64,000 nt of DNA from NCBI GenBank assembly GCA_038501625.1, contig JAZAYU010000015.1, forward strand, positions 62,001-126,000. Reading direction: 5' to 3'. Source of the stretch: Corbicula japonica. Taxonomy: Eukaryota; Mollusca; Bivalvia; Venerida; Cyrenidae. A program made the translations under genes and the position numbers. Under the pieces are notes generated by a model that did not search any database, had not been told where the DNA came from, and saw only the letters and a program-made list of their open reading frames with translations. This document shows positions 8,804 through 20,061 of the stretch, in pieces. Positions within the stretch are counted from its first letter, which is position 1. Each line of letters starts with the position of its first letter.

Positions 8804-11800
8804 TTACACAGTAATTGCTTGTCTAATTTCTAAAGAACTTTTTATATAATTTGCAATATTTTTTAAAACGCCAGAGTCATGCGTTCCCATTAATGAATTG
8901 AATTTAAAAACAGATGGTCTAACATAGAATCTAGAATTAAGAAACTTCTGCCTTACAGATGAATAACACGGACATATGCAAATAAAATGATACACATCTT
9001 CTATGTCTTGATTGCCACAGTATAAACAGTATCGTTCATTTCTTGGAATGTTATTGGAGCCATAACGGCCTGTATGAATTCTAAGTGAATGAGCACCGAT
9101 TCTAAATTGCGTAATGTATTTTCTCAGTTTAGCAGGCAACACGTCGAGGTAAGTTTCATATAAAAAAGTATTTTTATAATGTACATAATCTGTCAAAACT
9201 GAACTATCTTGTAACAACCCATACCATTCTTGAATGAAAATGTCTACAACACGTTGATGAAAAATGTTTGGAAAATTAATATCAATACTTTGTGGATACA
9301 AAAATACATTAGAGAAACCGTAATCGTCTAGTAGTTTCTTAACAGAAGAAACCCAATTTGTGTGTCCCAAATTACAATCTTCTAATGCTCGCCGATATAA
9401 TGATACGATAACAACATTTTCACTGCGCAATAATTTACACCAATACGAAATTATTCTTTTGTATCTGGATATATATAGAGGGTATCGGCCTAATTCACCG
9501 TATACTCCAACAGATGTAGTAGATTTTCTAACATTTAAGATGGATTTACAAAATTTTAAATGAACACGCTCACACACCTCTGATGCGTAGTTAAGTGTAG
9601 CTCCAACAAAAGCATCGAATAGTTCACAGTAGCTTTTTGGCGTAAGAGGTAGCTTCTTTAAATTAAACAAAAGATTATTTAAAGCCTTTAACGATATGCC
9701 TACAAGAAAATCACAGTTAGCGGAAAAAAAACACCATTATATTTGAAGATACAACCAAGGTAATTAAAATTATCAACAACTTGTATAGCTTCAGTTTTGT
9801 AAAACCATTGTTCGTTAGCTCTTAAGGCTCCTCGTTTTCTAAACACCATTATTTTAGTTTTCGAACTATTAACCTCCAAACTCCAATTTTGACAATAATT
9901 TGCTAAACAATTTAAATGACTCTGGAGTTCCTCAGGTGAGTTACCTAAAATTTCGATATCGTCTGCAAACAATAGAATAAGCAAAACTATATCATATATT
10001 TCAATACCTGAATTCGCATTGTTCTGCAAATATAATTCTAAATCCTCCAAAAACAATGACACTAGCAAAGGGGAGATAACTTCTCCTTGTCTTAAACCGA
10101 CTGAATATTCGAAAAATTCAGAAAAAACTGTTACAATGTTTAACACATGATTTAACATTCATATACGTGTTTTTTACATTTTTTAATACCCTACCTCGTA
10201 TATCAGCATTATACAATTTATACCAGAGTGCATTTCTATAAATACTATCAAAACATTTCTTTAGATCAATAAAGGCCACATACAAGCGTTTATTATTGTT
10301 TAAAAAATGTTGTACGACAGATAATAGGGAAAATATCGCATCAGTAGTGGAAACACCTTTGCGGAATCCAAATTGCGCATCACTTATAAGATTGTATTTA
10401 TTGCAAAAAGAGGATATTCTATCATTTAGAAGTGTTGTAAATAATTTTGAAAAACAACTTAATAACGTAATTCCTCTGTTATTTTCGACCGCACTGCGGT
10501 CCCCCTTTTTAAAAATAGGTATAATTATCCCCTCTGTCCATCTGTCTGGGAAAACACCAGAGGCTAAGATAGCATTGAAAATATTACAAATGTATGGTGA
10601 TAAAATATCTCCCGATTCTATAAAATATTCGTTCAAAAGGCAGTCAATACCATGACATTTGTTACGTTTTAATTTTTTTATACATTTTTGCACCTCTTCA
10701 ACTGTGACTGGATAATCTTATTCATCATTAAAATCGTCATCACAATCAAAATTATGGTTCGCACAAAAGTTTTCGGCAACATCATTAGATGACTGAAAGA
10801 TTTCTTGCTCTAAGTTAGAAAAAAAAAGATAAAATTCATCTAAAATTATCGAATTATCTTTTGAATTGATATTAATTTCTCTAAAATACTTCCAAAAATC
10901 TCTTGGTTTTTTCTTTTTTAAATCTTCAATTTCTTTTAATTTCCTGGCTTCAAATGTCTTCTTTTTCCTTGATAATAATGTTTTATAACGCTTTTTACAA
11001 TCACAAAAGTATTCACGCGAAGCTGAAGTCCTACGTTGGTTAAAAATGCGCAATGAATCTTCATATGTTTTCCTAGCCTGAACACATTCAATATCAAACC
11101 AATCCGCATGTTTCACTACTGAAGAAGGATTTAAACAACTACGATGGGTGTTAATGGTTGATTTTTTAAATAATGGTGCAGCTACGCTTTCGATAAGCAA
11201 GGAAAATTTGTTCACTACATCATTAATACTTGTGCGATTAATACACGACGTAAGTTGATCGAATTGATCACTTACTGTTAGTAAGCCGTTTCTAAAATCG
11301 TCTTTAAAAATGGAATTCCATCGATGTCTGTTTTCGACATAATCCTCTTTAGGTAATATATTGTTGTTACACCTTAAGGAAAAATAGATTGGTGCATGAT
11401 CACTCCAGTGATTGAAATTCAGCACGGAGAAATCTGTAATCTGTGAAAAGTGACATTCACGTGCTAATAAATAATCAATAGTGGATGCACCGTTACGTGA
11501 AACAAATGTTAATGCGCCTTTGTTACAATCATCAAATAGTCGCCCATTAACTATGCGCAATCCCGAGGATTTACACAGTTCAACTAGTTTACGACCAAAA
11601 GAATTACATTTATTATCCATTGAGGCCCTACTTAAGAAATTGTCAGGAATATAAAATTCGCAATCAATAAAGTCAACACATTGGTCATATAATATAAAAT
11701 CGTTTTTGTTGCCAACTCTGGCATTGAAGTCACCAGTGATAAAAACTGAACCTAAAGTGCTGTAAGTATTAATGTCATTTTGTAATGACTCAAGGAATTC

Positions 11801-12178
11801 AAAGTCAACTATATTATACACTGGCGAATCCTCAGGCCAAATATAAAAACCACATAAGTATATATCATTGGTTAACTTGAAAAAATCTTTCGAAAGTTTA
11901 ACGCAAATAATAGAGTCGTGTTGATTGTTAACAATCTCTACACCTTGTTCAATATGTTCATGCACAAATAAAGCGACACCTCCACTATTACGGTGTGCAT
12001 TTCTATGTTGAAACTTCCGGTAAAAGTTACTACTTTTGTATAAGGAAAGTTGTATGTCGCTGTTTTCTGAAGTCCATGTCTCGTACAGAAATATGATGTC
12101 ATGTTGCGAAATGAGGTCTACAAAGTCTGGATCATCCCTTTTTTGGCCGTTAAGTCCATTCACATTCCAGCTCAACAC
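8804..12178 (-). pseudogene. LINE ORF2: endonuclease plus reverse transcriptase, broken
   Basis: The N-terminal APE-like endonuclease (12178-about 11350) begins LSWNVNGLN, with the catalytic Glu in YETWT, GDFNARVG, and a terminal SDHAPIYF. The RT follows with FKKGDRSAVENNRGITLLS, GFRKGVSTTDAI, motif A AFIDLKKCFDS, GLRQGEVISPLL and the catalytic box FADDIEI. The C-terminal zinc-binding-like motif is YCLYCGNQDIEDVYHFICIC. Three lesions are visible: an in-frame TAA at 10720-10718 just before the RT; a frameshift near 10130-10150 before GLRQG, at a T6 run; and a frameshift at a T8 run near 9725-9732. No ATG precedes the endonuclease start. The ORF2 frame is continuous with that of ORF1, separated by UAG and G15. 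Confidence 0.85.
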
Positions 12179-12188
12179 CTTTACATCA

Positions 12189-12203
12189 CCCCCCCCCCCC
12201 CCC
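12189..12203 (-). promoter_or_regulatory. G15 run at the ORF1/ORF2 junction
   Basis: On the coding (minus) strand, fifteen G follow the ORF1 stop after GGGATTTGA and precede TGATGTAAAGG and ORF2. With this exact length ORF1 and ORF2 are in the same frame. A change of one or two G would put ORF2 in another frame. Homopolymer length is also the least reliable feature of an assembly. Confidence 0.7.
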
Positions 12204-12211
12204 TCAAATCC

Positions 12212-13219
12212 CTACTCCTTGATTGGGCGGCCATCAATATACAGCGTGTCATACGAAATCCACGCACTCTTTCCCTGCTGTTTTGCCTCCTTAAGTCGTG
12301 GTACAAGTTTTCTTCTCTTATCTGCTTCTTCCTTTGGATATTGTTCGTTCACATAAAAACGAGTGCCTTTCAATGACTTTGCCTGCTTCCGAACATATTC
12401 TCTATCTTTAAACTCGTGGAACTTTGCGACTATACTTCTTGGGTTTCCCTGTCGACTTGCACCCATTCTGTGGACCCTTTCGAGGATTAATTTATCAGCG
12501 TAATCCTGTGCAATGTTCATTTTCTCAACTAAAAATTTTCTTAATTTGGCCTCAGTTTCAGTATTCGATTCACGTTCTGATTCATCAATATTGGCGGAAG
12601 CCAGATTGTTCCTCATTGATTGAGATTGCAAGTAGGTAACTTCATCTTTCAATGATTTCTTCTCAGCTTCTAGTGTGGAAACCTTATCATACAGTTTATC
12701 TTGTGAGAATTCGATGCTGTCCGCCTTATCCTCAACTGACTGAAGTCTCTCGTTGGTCAACTTACTACGATCTTCAACAACTTTCCACAAGCGCTTAAGA
12801 TCATTTTCGAAAGTGTTTAATTTCGATTTAAGTTCATCAAGAGTCTCTAACTTTTGCTTTATTTTATCAAGCCTACCTTCTATTTTCTGCAGACAACGCA
12901 AAACGTCGTGGAATTGCGGTGCGTTCGATGCCGTCGGGGACATTTGGTCGCTCTGTGCTTTACTTTTCCGTTTCTCCATAGTATCTTGTTCTAAATCCAA
13001 TTCAGAATCAGAGTTAAACACACTATTTATAACTTTACTTTCATCAAACAACACAGAGTTCGCTTGATTCAAAACGTCACTTACCGAAACACCTCCCGGG
13101 CCTCCACTCAATGACTTTCGTTTACTACTACACGTTTCACTATCACTAAAACTACTGCTGTTTCCTTTCTTTCTTTTACTTTTTGCCATATCAAAGTTTA
13201 ACACTTCAAAGTTATCCAC
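12212..13219 (-). CDS. LINE ORF1 protein (L1 ORF1p-like), 335 aa
   Basis: This is an RNA-binding chaperone-type ORF1 for the retrotransposon. The N-terminus is basic and Ser-rich (KSKRKKGNSSSFSD), followed by a long coiled coil (roughly residues 105-200) with heptads such as LQKIEGRLDKIKQKLETLDE. The C-terminal third carries the L1 ORF1p RRM-like signature: SMRNNLASANIDESE, a helix (LRKFLVEKMNIAQDYADKLI), ERVHRMG, the stretch PRSIVAKFHEFKDREYVRKQ, then a C-terminal domain with LKGTRFYVNEQYPKE and ISYDTLYIDGRPIKE. It is intact and ends in TAG at 12214-12212. ORF2 follows in the same reading frame. Confidence 0.85.
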   Translation of the reverse strand: MDNFEVLNFDMAKSKRKKGNSSSFSDSETCSSKRKSLSGGPGGVSVSDVLNQANSVLFDESKVINSVFNSDSELDLEQDTMEKRKSKAQSDQMSPTASNAPQFHDVLRCLQKIEGRLDKIKQKLETLDELKSKLNTFENDLKRLWKVVEDRSKLTNERLQSVEDKADSIEFSQDKLYDKVSTLEAEKKSLKDEVTYLQSQSMRNNLASANIDESERESNTETEAKLRKFLVEKMNIAQDYADKLILERVHRMGASRQGNPRSIVAKFHEFKDREYVRKQAKSLKGTRFYVNEQYPKEEADKRRKLVPRLKEAKQQGKSAWISYDTLYIDGRPIKE

Positions 13220-13520
13220 AAAGTTAACTATTTATGTGAACTCGGCTCCAAATTTCCGCTTAAATTTAATTTTAAATCCAAACATTGGTGAGAGCAGAAA
13301 AAACACCTCCAACCATATTGACCACGTCACAGTCCCTTTACCGTCAGTATTTGTCTTTTTAAGTGCTACACTCGACAGACATGTCCTTTTCAGGACTAAA
13401 CAATTATAATAATTCATAAAGAAATACTCCCAAATTCTCAAACTAACATCAAGTAATCCGAATAGCAGATATACAACGCATCTTCCTAGTAAATCGCTAA
13501 AAGGCAGTGAACAGTTCTTA

Positions 13521-14100
13521 GGCTTTTAAACAAACATAGTGAACGGTTTTAAAAGTTAAATACCAATATGGAGAAATATGTTGTAAAATATATTATATAT
13601 CTACACCATCAATAACATTTTAATTTCATTAAATTTTAAAGAATCATAGAAGCACATGTATGCGATGGCTTCAAAATCTTGATGATTGACATAACTGACA
13701 TGAGCAACCTGAACCTTGAATTGACATACTGAATTTCAAATCATCGCCTGTAAAGATTAATGTATCGCACAAGTTTGTTGCCAATTTTGTACCATGCAAT
13801 TTCTGTTATTATTATAATTAAAAATAATCAAGTCCATGCTGCCATTCCTAGTTATAAAACAACATCATTATACATTGGCATAATATGGTTATAAAAAGCC
13901 ACTTATTTCACATGCCAGACATCCGGAATTTCATTTCTTTCTACAATTTCCACATGGAAATTGTACTTTCTTTGATTTTCCCATTTCACAGGAACGCTAC
14001 TCGTAATACTGTGCGGAAAATTATTTGATCATATAGCTTTGTAAGGGTCTAAGTGCTTATTCTTTTTGGTGAATTTAATGCTTTGTGTTAAATTAGTGTG
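13521..14100. other. No supported gene
   Basis: AT-rich sequence next to the LINE 5' end. I see no ORF, repeat or RNA gene that can be supported. Confidence 0.4.
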
Positions 14101-14127
14101 GTTGAACGGTAAAGTCCGAGGACTTCC

Positions 14128-14240
14128 GTCGGAAGGTATAAAAGCAATTACCGTTCATTGATACAGGGCAGTCTGTCGCCGAGTGTCGAGGTATTCACAT
14201 CGTTGAGATTCAACATTTTGGTCTGCATTATAGGTCCAAT
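14128..14240 (+). promoter_or_regulatory. Promoter-like segment with TATA box
   Basis: GGTATAAAAGC (near 14136-14146) is followed about 25-35 bases on by pyrimidine-A-N initiator-like contexts (TTCATTG, GGCAGTCTGTCG). There is a GC-richer stretch (GTCGCCGAGTGTCGAGG) in otherwise AT-rich DNA. It could be a Pol II core promoter, for example of an LTR or another element, since no host ORF follows. Tandem repeats start about 200 bases downstream. Confidence 0.3.
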
Positions 14241-14334
14241 AATAGTACATCTCTGTATTAAGGCATATTGACCGGGTTGTTTCGTTCAACATGTATGATG
14301 TGAATAGTATTGGTTGAAGCTAGGGTTGATAGGG

Positions 14335-14560
14335 TTTTGAGATAGTGTCTTCAGACAATTGCTGGAAACACATGCGTCTGAAACACTTGTGTCCCTAAGG
14401 TAGCTTCAGAGTAGATGTTGAGCAGAGGGTATTTAGATAGTGTCCTCAGACAATTGCTGGAAACACATGCGTCTGAAGCACTTGTATCCCTAAGGCAGCT
14501 TCAGAGTAGGTGCTGAGGATAGGTTTCAGGTTAGACAGTGTTCTCAGACTATTGCTGACG
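14335..14560 (+). repeat. ~97-bp tandem repeat, about 2.4 copies
   Basis: Units contain AGATAGTGTCTTCAGACAAT, TGCTGGAAACACATGCGTCT, GAAACACTTG, CCCTAAGGTAGCTTCAGAGT and AGATGTTGAG. Copies start near 14339 and 14436, and a partial third starts near 14533, reading AGACAGTGTTCTCAGACTAT. Substitutions are few between the first two copies. Confidence 0.8.
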
Positions 14561-15439
14561 AAGAGGTTCTCGCATCCTCGGGATATCACATAGGTCTGAG
14601 ACACTATTGTTCAGCAGCGTTTTGGTGTTGAGGGTATGTTTGAAGGCGTTTTGCTTGAGGTTTTGTTTAGATGTGATTTGTTGACTTTGTTGAGCAGGAT
14701 TTGAATGTTTTAGATGCTCAGGTTTGCTTGATGTAAGTGTGTTGTTGTTTGAGGATCCGTTGAAAGTAGTTCGAAACATCATTGTGTTCCATATAGTTTT
14801 ATTGCTCAGCATATGCGCTGAGATCGTGCTTGAAGTTCGTGTGTGATTGTTTTGTTTCGGACTGTGATTTTTGTTTAGGTTAGTGGTTGAAACTTTAGCA
14901 TCAGTTATTTTTGTCCAGGAGGTTCATTGTCCTGGGAATACTGTCATATGTTCAACTGATTCTAATCCTGATTATTGTGATTCACCCAATCATTTCAGAA
15001 ATCATTGTAATCATTTTGAAGCAAATAGCTTAGAAAAATTCATTATATTGTTTAACCAAAATACATTGCTCAGTCATATATGTTGAAATCATTTTTTGAG
15101 AGAAAAATTATTATATATTTAAGCTGAGACAAATAGTCTGTTTTATGTGCCTTCCGCTCGGGGCACGTTACAATACACAGATCACAACACACACAAAGAA
15201 ACACACACACAAATCACAAAGAAGTCACAAAAATACACTATAGAATTAATGAACACAATTCACTGGCACATAAGCACAAATGATCTTATATATAATACTG
15301 GAATCGATTAAAATTTTATCAGCATATCCCCCGAATCGATGTAAAAAAGGCAACAAATGTATTAACCCCGTAGGTGGGGTAGAATACGCATAATTTTGTA
15401 GAAAGTAGTAAAGAAATAAAATACTTGCAAGGTTATAAA

Positions 15440-15735
15440 GATTTGAATCTATTTTTTATTTCATTCCAAAACGTAAAGTTTCTCCAGAAATACGTGGACT
15501 TACCCGAAGGCCAAACATCCCACCAGGTAATGCCATTGTCTCTCATAAAGTTTCTGGAATCTGTCCGTCCGGATAAACACTTGTGATGAAAGGTAGAAGT
15601 GTCTCGTGTAATATATTCGTTTTTAAAAAATTGTCCATGATTCCATCGAATATAAGGATCGGAATTGGCCCACGTCTACTAATTCCAGCCCACACATGAA
15701 CCTTAAGTGGATGTTCTGGTCTAGGTATCACTGCG
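15440..15735 (-). pseudogene. Tc1-like transposase fragment
   Basis: The minus-strand ORF (15543-15731) reads PLKVHVWAGISRRGPIPILI followed by FDGIMDNF, matching the VWAGIS-x-x-G block around the second catalytic Asp region of Tc1-type DDE transposases. Past its stop another frame gives FMRDNGITWWDVWPSGKSTY, resembling the NGI-x-WW...P-x-SPD segment before the third catalytic residue. The N-terminal helix-turn-helix region is absent. It is degenerate, with at least one frameshift. Confidence 0.6.
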
Positions 15736-16583
15736 TTTCTTGAGTAAACCAGTTTATATGAAGTTGTTTTGTTATTGTGAAGTTAAACTGAGGACTCGTC
15801 ACTAATAGAGCTGTTAATTGATTAATATGGACAGCATTCAAAGATGTACTTTAATTAGAATAAATTACTTAATAAATAAATCGTTTTCATTTTTGGTTAT
15901 AATTTGTTATAAACCTTCTTTAATCACCTGTTAATCACCTGTTAATTAAAGTGACAAGATTATCGATTACCAATACAAGCTACATACTCACAGTAAGCAG
16001 GCCATCAAAGAACAATATACAGGGATTCCACTAGTTGCTAAATCTCAAGGGTCATTGTGTCCATTTTCAAGGGATTCACTCAATTTTAAGCCTAAAATAC
16101 CTCTTATTAAAGGAAAAAATGACCCTTCAGCTTCAATCCTGGGGGGCAAAATAAGGCATTTTGGAAATTTCAGGAGTCAAAGGGTCATCTCCCGGGTCAA
16201 ATGGAACCCCTGATATGCCAACTTTTATCTCATTTTAAAGCAATGATTACTGTTAAATGCCCTAATATAAATATAGAATGGTCAAAACCAGACATAATGC
16301 TTGGTAAAAGAGAGCCCCAAATTGCCTTAACCACAATTATTTTAGTAGGCAAATACCATATTTACCAAAACAAAATGAAACACACTCTTTCACATATGCC
16401 ATCCTTTAGAAATTAGTTAACACTGTTAATAAAAGCAGAAAAAATTAATGCCTAACAAACATTCAAACTAGACAATTATGAAAAAAATATAGGGTCCATT
16501 TTTTGCACTCTGCATAGACCACCAGTGATGCTTAATATGACTACTTGTTATATATTTCATAAGTCCTTAGCCAGCCTCCTCTA

Positions 16584-17055
16584 TCAATAATATATAGAAA
16601 ATGACGGAAGTTTGTCTTTCCAGTCTGACACTGTTTGATCGTCTACAGCCCCGCGTTCACCAGACATCGTCCTAAGCACAATGTTATTTCTTTCGAGTAA
16701 GATCTTTAGCCACCCGTGCGAGGCCTTAAAGTCTGTAAGTCCAAGGCCATAAGCAAATTTAAGAGCACGTTCTTTGAGAAGTAGCCCCGTAACATTTACC
16801 ATTCTTGCTGTGGCTACGTTAAACCAGTTAAGCAATAGTTCGTTTATATCCTCAAAGGTCGTAGCTCGTTTAACACGTAGATTCAAACTCAAGATATTTC
16901 CGTTTTTCAGAAAGGGTTTTCTGAATCTGTGTCTTTTCAACACCAAAGTCAAGCGCGAGTTTTCTTTGACTATAGCCGCTTTCTGCCAACTTTATAACTT
17001 TCATACGATCTGCTAATGTCAAAAATTTGCGATTAGGCGTTTTTGTTGACGCCAT
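16584..17055 (-). pseudogene. Tigger/pogo-type transposase, N-terminal half
   Basis: The minus strand starts with an ATG at 17055 and reads RKFLTLADRMKVIKLAESGY, SQRKLALDFGVEKTQIQK. This is a CENP-B N-terminal/psq-type helix-turn-helix. After a frameshift near 16900 it continues with the Tc5/CENP-B second DNA-binding domain: TFEDINELLLNWFNVATARM, LLLKERALKFAYGLGLTDFK, ASHGWLKILLERNNI, SDWKDKLPSF. The DDE catalytic domain that should follow is missing. It is a truncated pogo/Tigger relic; a domesticated gene is unlikely given the frameshift. Confidence 0.7.
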
Positions 17056-17317
17056 GTTTCAGAAAGATATTCCACAGTTTGAAAAATATTTATTTTTTAA
17101 TGTCTTATATTCGCTTGTCAAACAGCAAGTAAAATAAAGATCTGTAGATTCCTAACTTTCGACAATAGACAATTAAGATCTACCAATCAAAGATTTTTTT
17201 TAAAAGTAATCCAATCATTTTCATGTTTGTTTAACAATCGGCTTTAACTGGTGACTAATTAGCACATATTTTGCAAAGCTATATAGAATATTTCAACGGA
17301 TGGAAACGAAAATGGTC

Positions 17318-17378
17318 GTTGTTGTCAGGTGGTCGCTAACCTCAGGTGGTCGTTAGCACAGGTTTGACTGTAGTTACT
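17318..17378 (+). repeat. Short repeat shared with 40190-40362
   Basis: TCAGGTGGTCGCTAACCTCA, GGTGGTCGTTAGC and CACAGGTTTGACTGTA match the composition and end (AGACAGGTTTGACTGTA) of the element nested at about 40190-40362. It appears to be one end of a dispersed element. Confidence 0.5.
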
Positions 17379-17559
17379 ATATGTTTCAGCTTTACGAGTT
17401 ACAGACCATCCTCCGAATGTTCTTGATACCTAGAAAAAAGCTTTCTTCCTTTTTTCTCTCCCTATCCCTCTCTTCTTCTTCTTCTTTTTACCACATTATT
17501 AAAAAGGTAAAGCAAGTACATTTATACTGTGCACTTTATTGAACATGATTAAATAACTG

Positions 17560-18045
17560 TATAGAACCAAACTGGTGAGTCGCTTTTGTTCCAGACATCT
17601 TTTGAAAGTGGTCTTTCGCATGTTTCCCAGCTCCTTCTATTCAGTTTGTGTGCATGTCAACAACTTCGCCTGTTCTAACATTTTTGTATTGTTTTTTGAA
17701 GGCTTGTGAATAACGCTTTAATGATTTGAAATGCCTCGTTCAGTATAGTAGGCACTCCAGCCGTCACTGTATATGGTAGTAAGTTACACATGACGTTGGA
17801 TAATTGGAAGCAATGTAGCCTGCGAACGGTCTTCTACCGGTTATATTAATATTTCATTTGATTGTCTCTCCACAATGCCAAACACCCACATTTTCATTCC
17901 TTTGTTGGGATTACCCCTATGGAATTGGACTCGTCTGCCAAACAGCGACTCGTCAGTTTCGAAGTGACCTTTAAAAAATGTATTGCTCCGGTGTCGTGCA
18001 AATTATCCTTAAAGCACTCCCTTATAAAGAATAGAAGATTCATAT
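17560..18045 (-). pseudogene. Merlin/IS1595 (ISXO2)-like transposase, degenerate
   Basis: Minus-strand frames read HFETDESLFGRRVQFHRGNP followed by NKGMKMWVFGIVERQSNEIL, then PVEDRSQATLLPIIQRHV, TIYSDGWSAY, and, after further breaks, VVDMHT with a following N-x-IEG-like segment and KHAKDHFQKMSGTK. This is the order of blocks in the DDE transposases of the IS1016/IS1595 type, known in animals as Merlin: first Asp in TDES, second in YSDGW, and an HTN-x-IEG block. Several in-frame stops and shifts make it non-functional. The N-terminal part may extend to about 18440. No inverted terminal repeats were identified. Confidence 0.6.
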
Positions 18046-18699
18046 TTTCGAGGTAGCTTTTAAAAAGACCATAATGTCTTTAAAAGTCAGCTAAGACCTC
18101 TAAAAATGAATCGGTGCGGAGAGTCCTCACATGGTTTGTATTTTTTATTACATCTGAGGGTATTTCCTGATATGTTGGTCGACCTCTAGAGTTTCACTAA
18201 ACCATCGCATTTAATTTCTACTGGTTATCCTGCAGACCTCAGTTTGTAAACTGTGTTGCATGGACTTTCCGACTTCAGCAGCCCATGTTGGACTAGCCAC
18301 GTCCAATGTCGTTGTCCTTTGAAAATAATTATAAAATGTACATGGATTTTCTCAGTCTTTGAAACTGATATCGTCCACATTATCAATTCGCGCACGAAAA
18401 TTTCCCGAACAAGGGACTAAATAACTTTCGGTCATTTTGCAATAAATAAAAGTTAAAGAAATGTGGTCTTTAATATATGATTGTCAACAAATATCTCGTG
18501 CAAAACGAAGTGAACGATATCTCAATATGTAAACATAAAATACTTTACGTTAATGAAAACCAGTATACCCAGGCTTGCGCGAAATGACTGATCAATAAAT
18601 CACTTTATAATGCAATAATTGAGGATTAAATGTATTGTGCATAATGTCTGGTTATTGCCCCATGGAGCTATTCCTTTGTACAGTACAGCTCGGGAGTTT

Positions 18700-18880
18700 T
18701 TTACATTTTCCTCGCGCCATCCGTGGACCCAACTGGATTAACGCGTACTTTCTCCGATGAGAAACGCGGGGATCGCCCGCGCGGACCTTGTAATTCAGCG
18801 CGGACTAGCGCGACAGCTTATCTTTAGAAAACATGACGCGGAGGAACTCCGCGAAGTAAGCCGATGGAACGCGGAGTAAT
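18700..18880. other. CpG-rich block in AT-rich DNA
   Basis: This short region has a much higher GC and CpG density than its surroundings, for example GATCGCCCGCGCGGACCTTG, CGCGGACTAGCGCGACAGC and GACGCGGAGGAACTCCGCG (the last being a GCGGAG/CTCCGC hairpin). It could be a promoter CpG cluster or a piece of a transposon terminus. No ORF was recognised. Confidence 0.4.
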
Positions 18881-18945
18881 TTATATCGCTACACTTTCAT
18901 ACAATTGTAACTATATAAGTAAAAATGCTAATATAAGGTATAAGG

Positions 18946-19050
18946 TCTTTTTTACAAAATAGCATACTGAAACAGGTTTCCGAACGACATGTCTGCCAGG
19001 TCCGCAGATGGCACCAGATCAGAGGCTGGATTGTCTAGGACGGCATTTCA
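18946..19050 (-). repeat. ~105-bp duplicate of 20058-20160
   Basis: The segment from CTTTTTTACAAAATAGCATA to CTAGGACGGCATTT is repeated almost identically about 1.1 kb to the right. Read on the minus strand it keeps the frame NPASDLVPSADLADMSFGNL followed by FQYAIL and a stop, so it is a partial copy of the coding fragment at 20062-20267. Confidence 0.75.
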
Positions 19051-19511
19051 GGTACAGTATTTATAACTTTTGTTCGTTACATATGTTTGTTTACGTTTTC
19101 AAATTGTTGAGTTTTAAACCTTGTATTACCATTTTTAACTTTATATGTTATTATTCAATAGCTGCAGATTTACTTGTTCGCTTGTGTACCATGCAGCTCA
19201 GTATATTTTAAATTTTAAAACCAAATCTAATATTGTTCTTCCGTTTATATTTAAGAAAAGTATTTTTAAAGATCAAAAAATAGAAAACTTTAATTAAAGG
19301 CCAACAAACATGAATCAGAATATGCTAAAGATATGAATTTTTATATTTATATTTACAAACTGTGTGTTAATACCAGCAAATCACCCGTACAAGCTCCATT
19401 TCATTGAGAAATTTATAATAATAATATACTGTGTACAATAGGCCTTTGTTTTGCGTTTGTTATAAAAAAAGTTGCATGCGGTGCAATTTAAACCTAGTCT
19501 CATTACCAGAC

Positions 19512-19658
19512 TGTGCCCAAGGTTATAAAGCTGAGCATGGAAACCAGTCTCAAATCTCAAGCATCTGATTGGCTGAAATGGCGACCAGTCGCCATTTCAG
19601 CCAATCAGATGCTTGAGATTTGAGACTGGTTTCCAAACTCAGTTTTATAACCTTCAGG
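19512..19658 (+). mobile_element. MITE-1 copy (full hairpin)
   Basis: This is a near-perfect ~145-bp palindrome. The left arm runs from TGTGCCCAAGGTTATAAAG through ACCAGTCTCAAATCTCAAGC and ATCTGATTGGCTGAAATGGC; the right arm is its reverse complement, ending TTTTATAACCTTCAG. The centre is GGCGACCAGTCGCC. Both arms carry a CCAAT box (AGCCAATCAGA and its inverse). It encodes no protein and is presumably moved in trans. The superfamily is unknown. Confidence 0.85.
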
Positions 19659-20061
19659 CCAGATCTCTGAATGCAGAAATGTGAAGATGCCAATTAACTT
19701 TCTTCGACGAAAAGTAACGTCAATGTTTACGTAGATTAATTAAAATTATGACCGAAGATAATACTCAAATAAAGCTTTTATCACAACTTTATTTACACAC
19801 ACACAACACATAACATGTAAATAATACAAAACAATAAACCCAATCAACAGACAACAAAAACATATATTACGATGGTAACGTCAGCATATCAAAAACCAGT
19901 ATGATATTTACAGTTTCTTTTTTACAATATAACACAACTCAAAACATATAAATAATACAATACAATAAACTCAAACACCATTCTGACAACACAAAACATA
20001 TATTACGATGGTAACGTCCGTATATCAAATACCAGAATGTATAATATTTACAGTTTCTTTT

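Larger units (their letters stand above)
8613..13520 (-). mobile_element. Non-LTR (LINE) retrotransposon, near full length
   Basis: A minus-strand element has ORF1 (12212-13219), then ORF2 (endonuclease plus reverse transcriptase, 12178 down to 8804), a short 3' UTR, and a terminal run of about four AAGAC units (8614-8637, plus-strand sense). Such 3' microsatellite tails occur in CR1/L2-type elements. ORF1 is of the L1 ORF1p type (coiled coil plus RRM-like domain), while the RT has the FADD box and a C-terminal CxxC-HxxxC motif seen in CR1/Jockey-group elements, so the clade is unresolved. The 5' boundary is an estimate. ORF2 damage is limited to one stop and two frameshifts, implying a young insertion. 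I could not define target-site duplications. Confidence 0.85.

Noticed and set aside
12036..13067. Plus-strand ORFs of 70-106 aa over the LINE
   Set aside because: They are antisense shadows of ORF1/ORF2, which have clear protein motifs on the minus strand.
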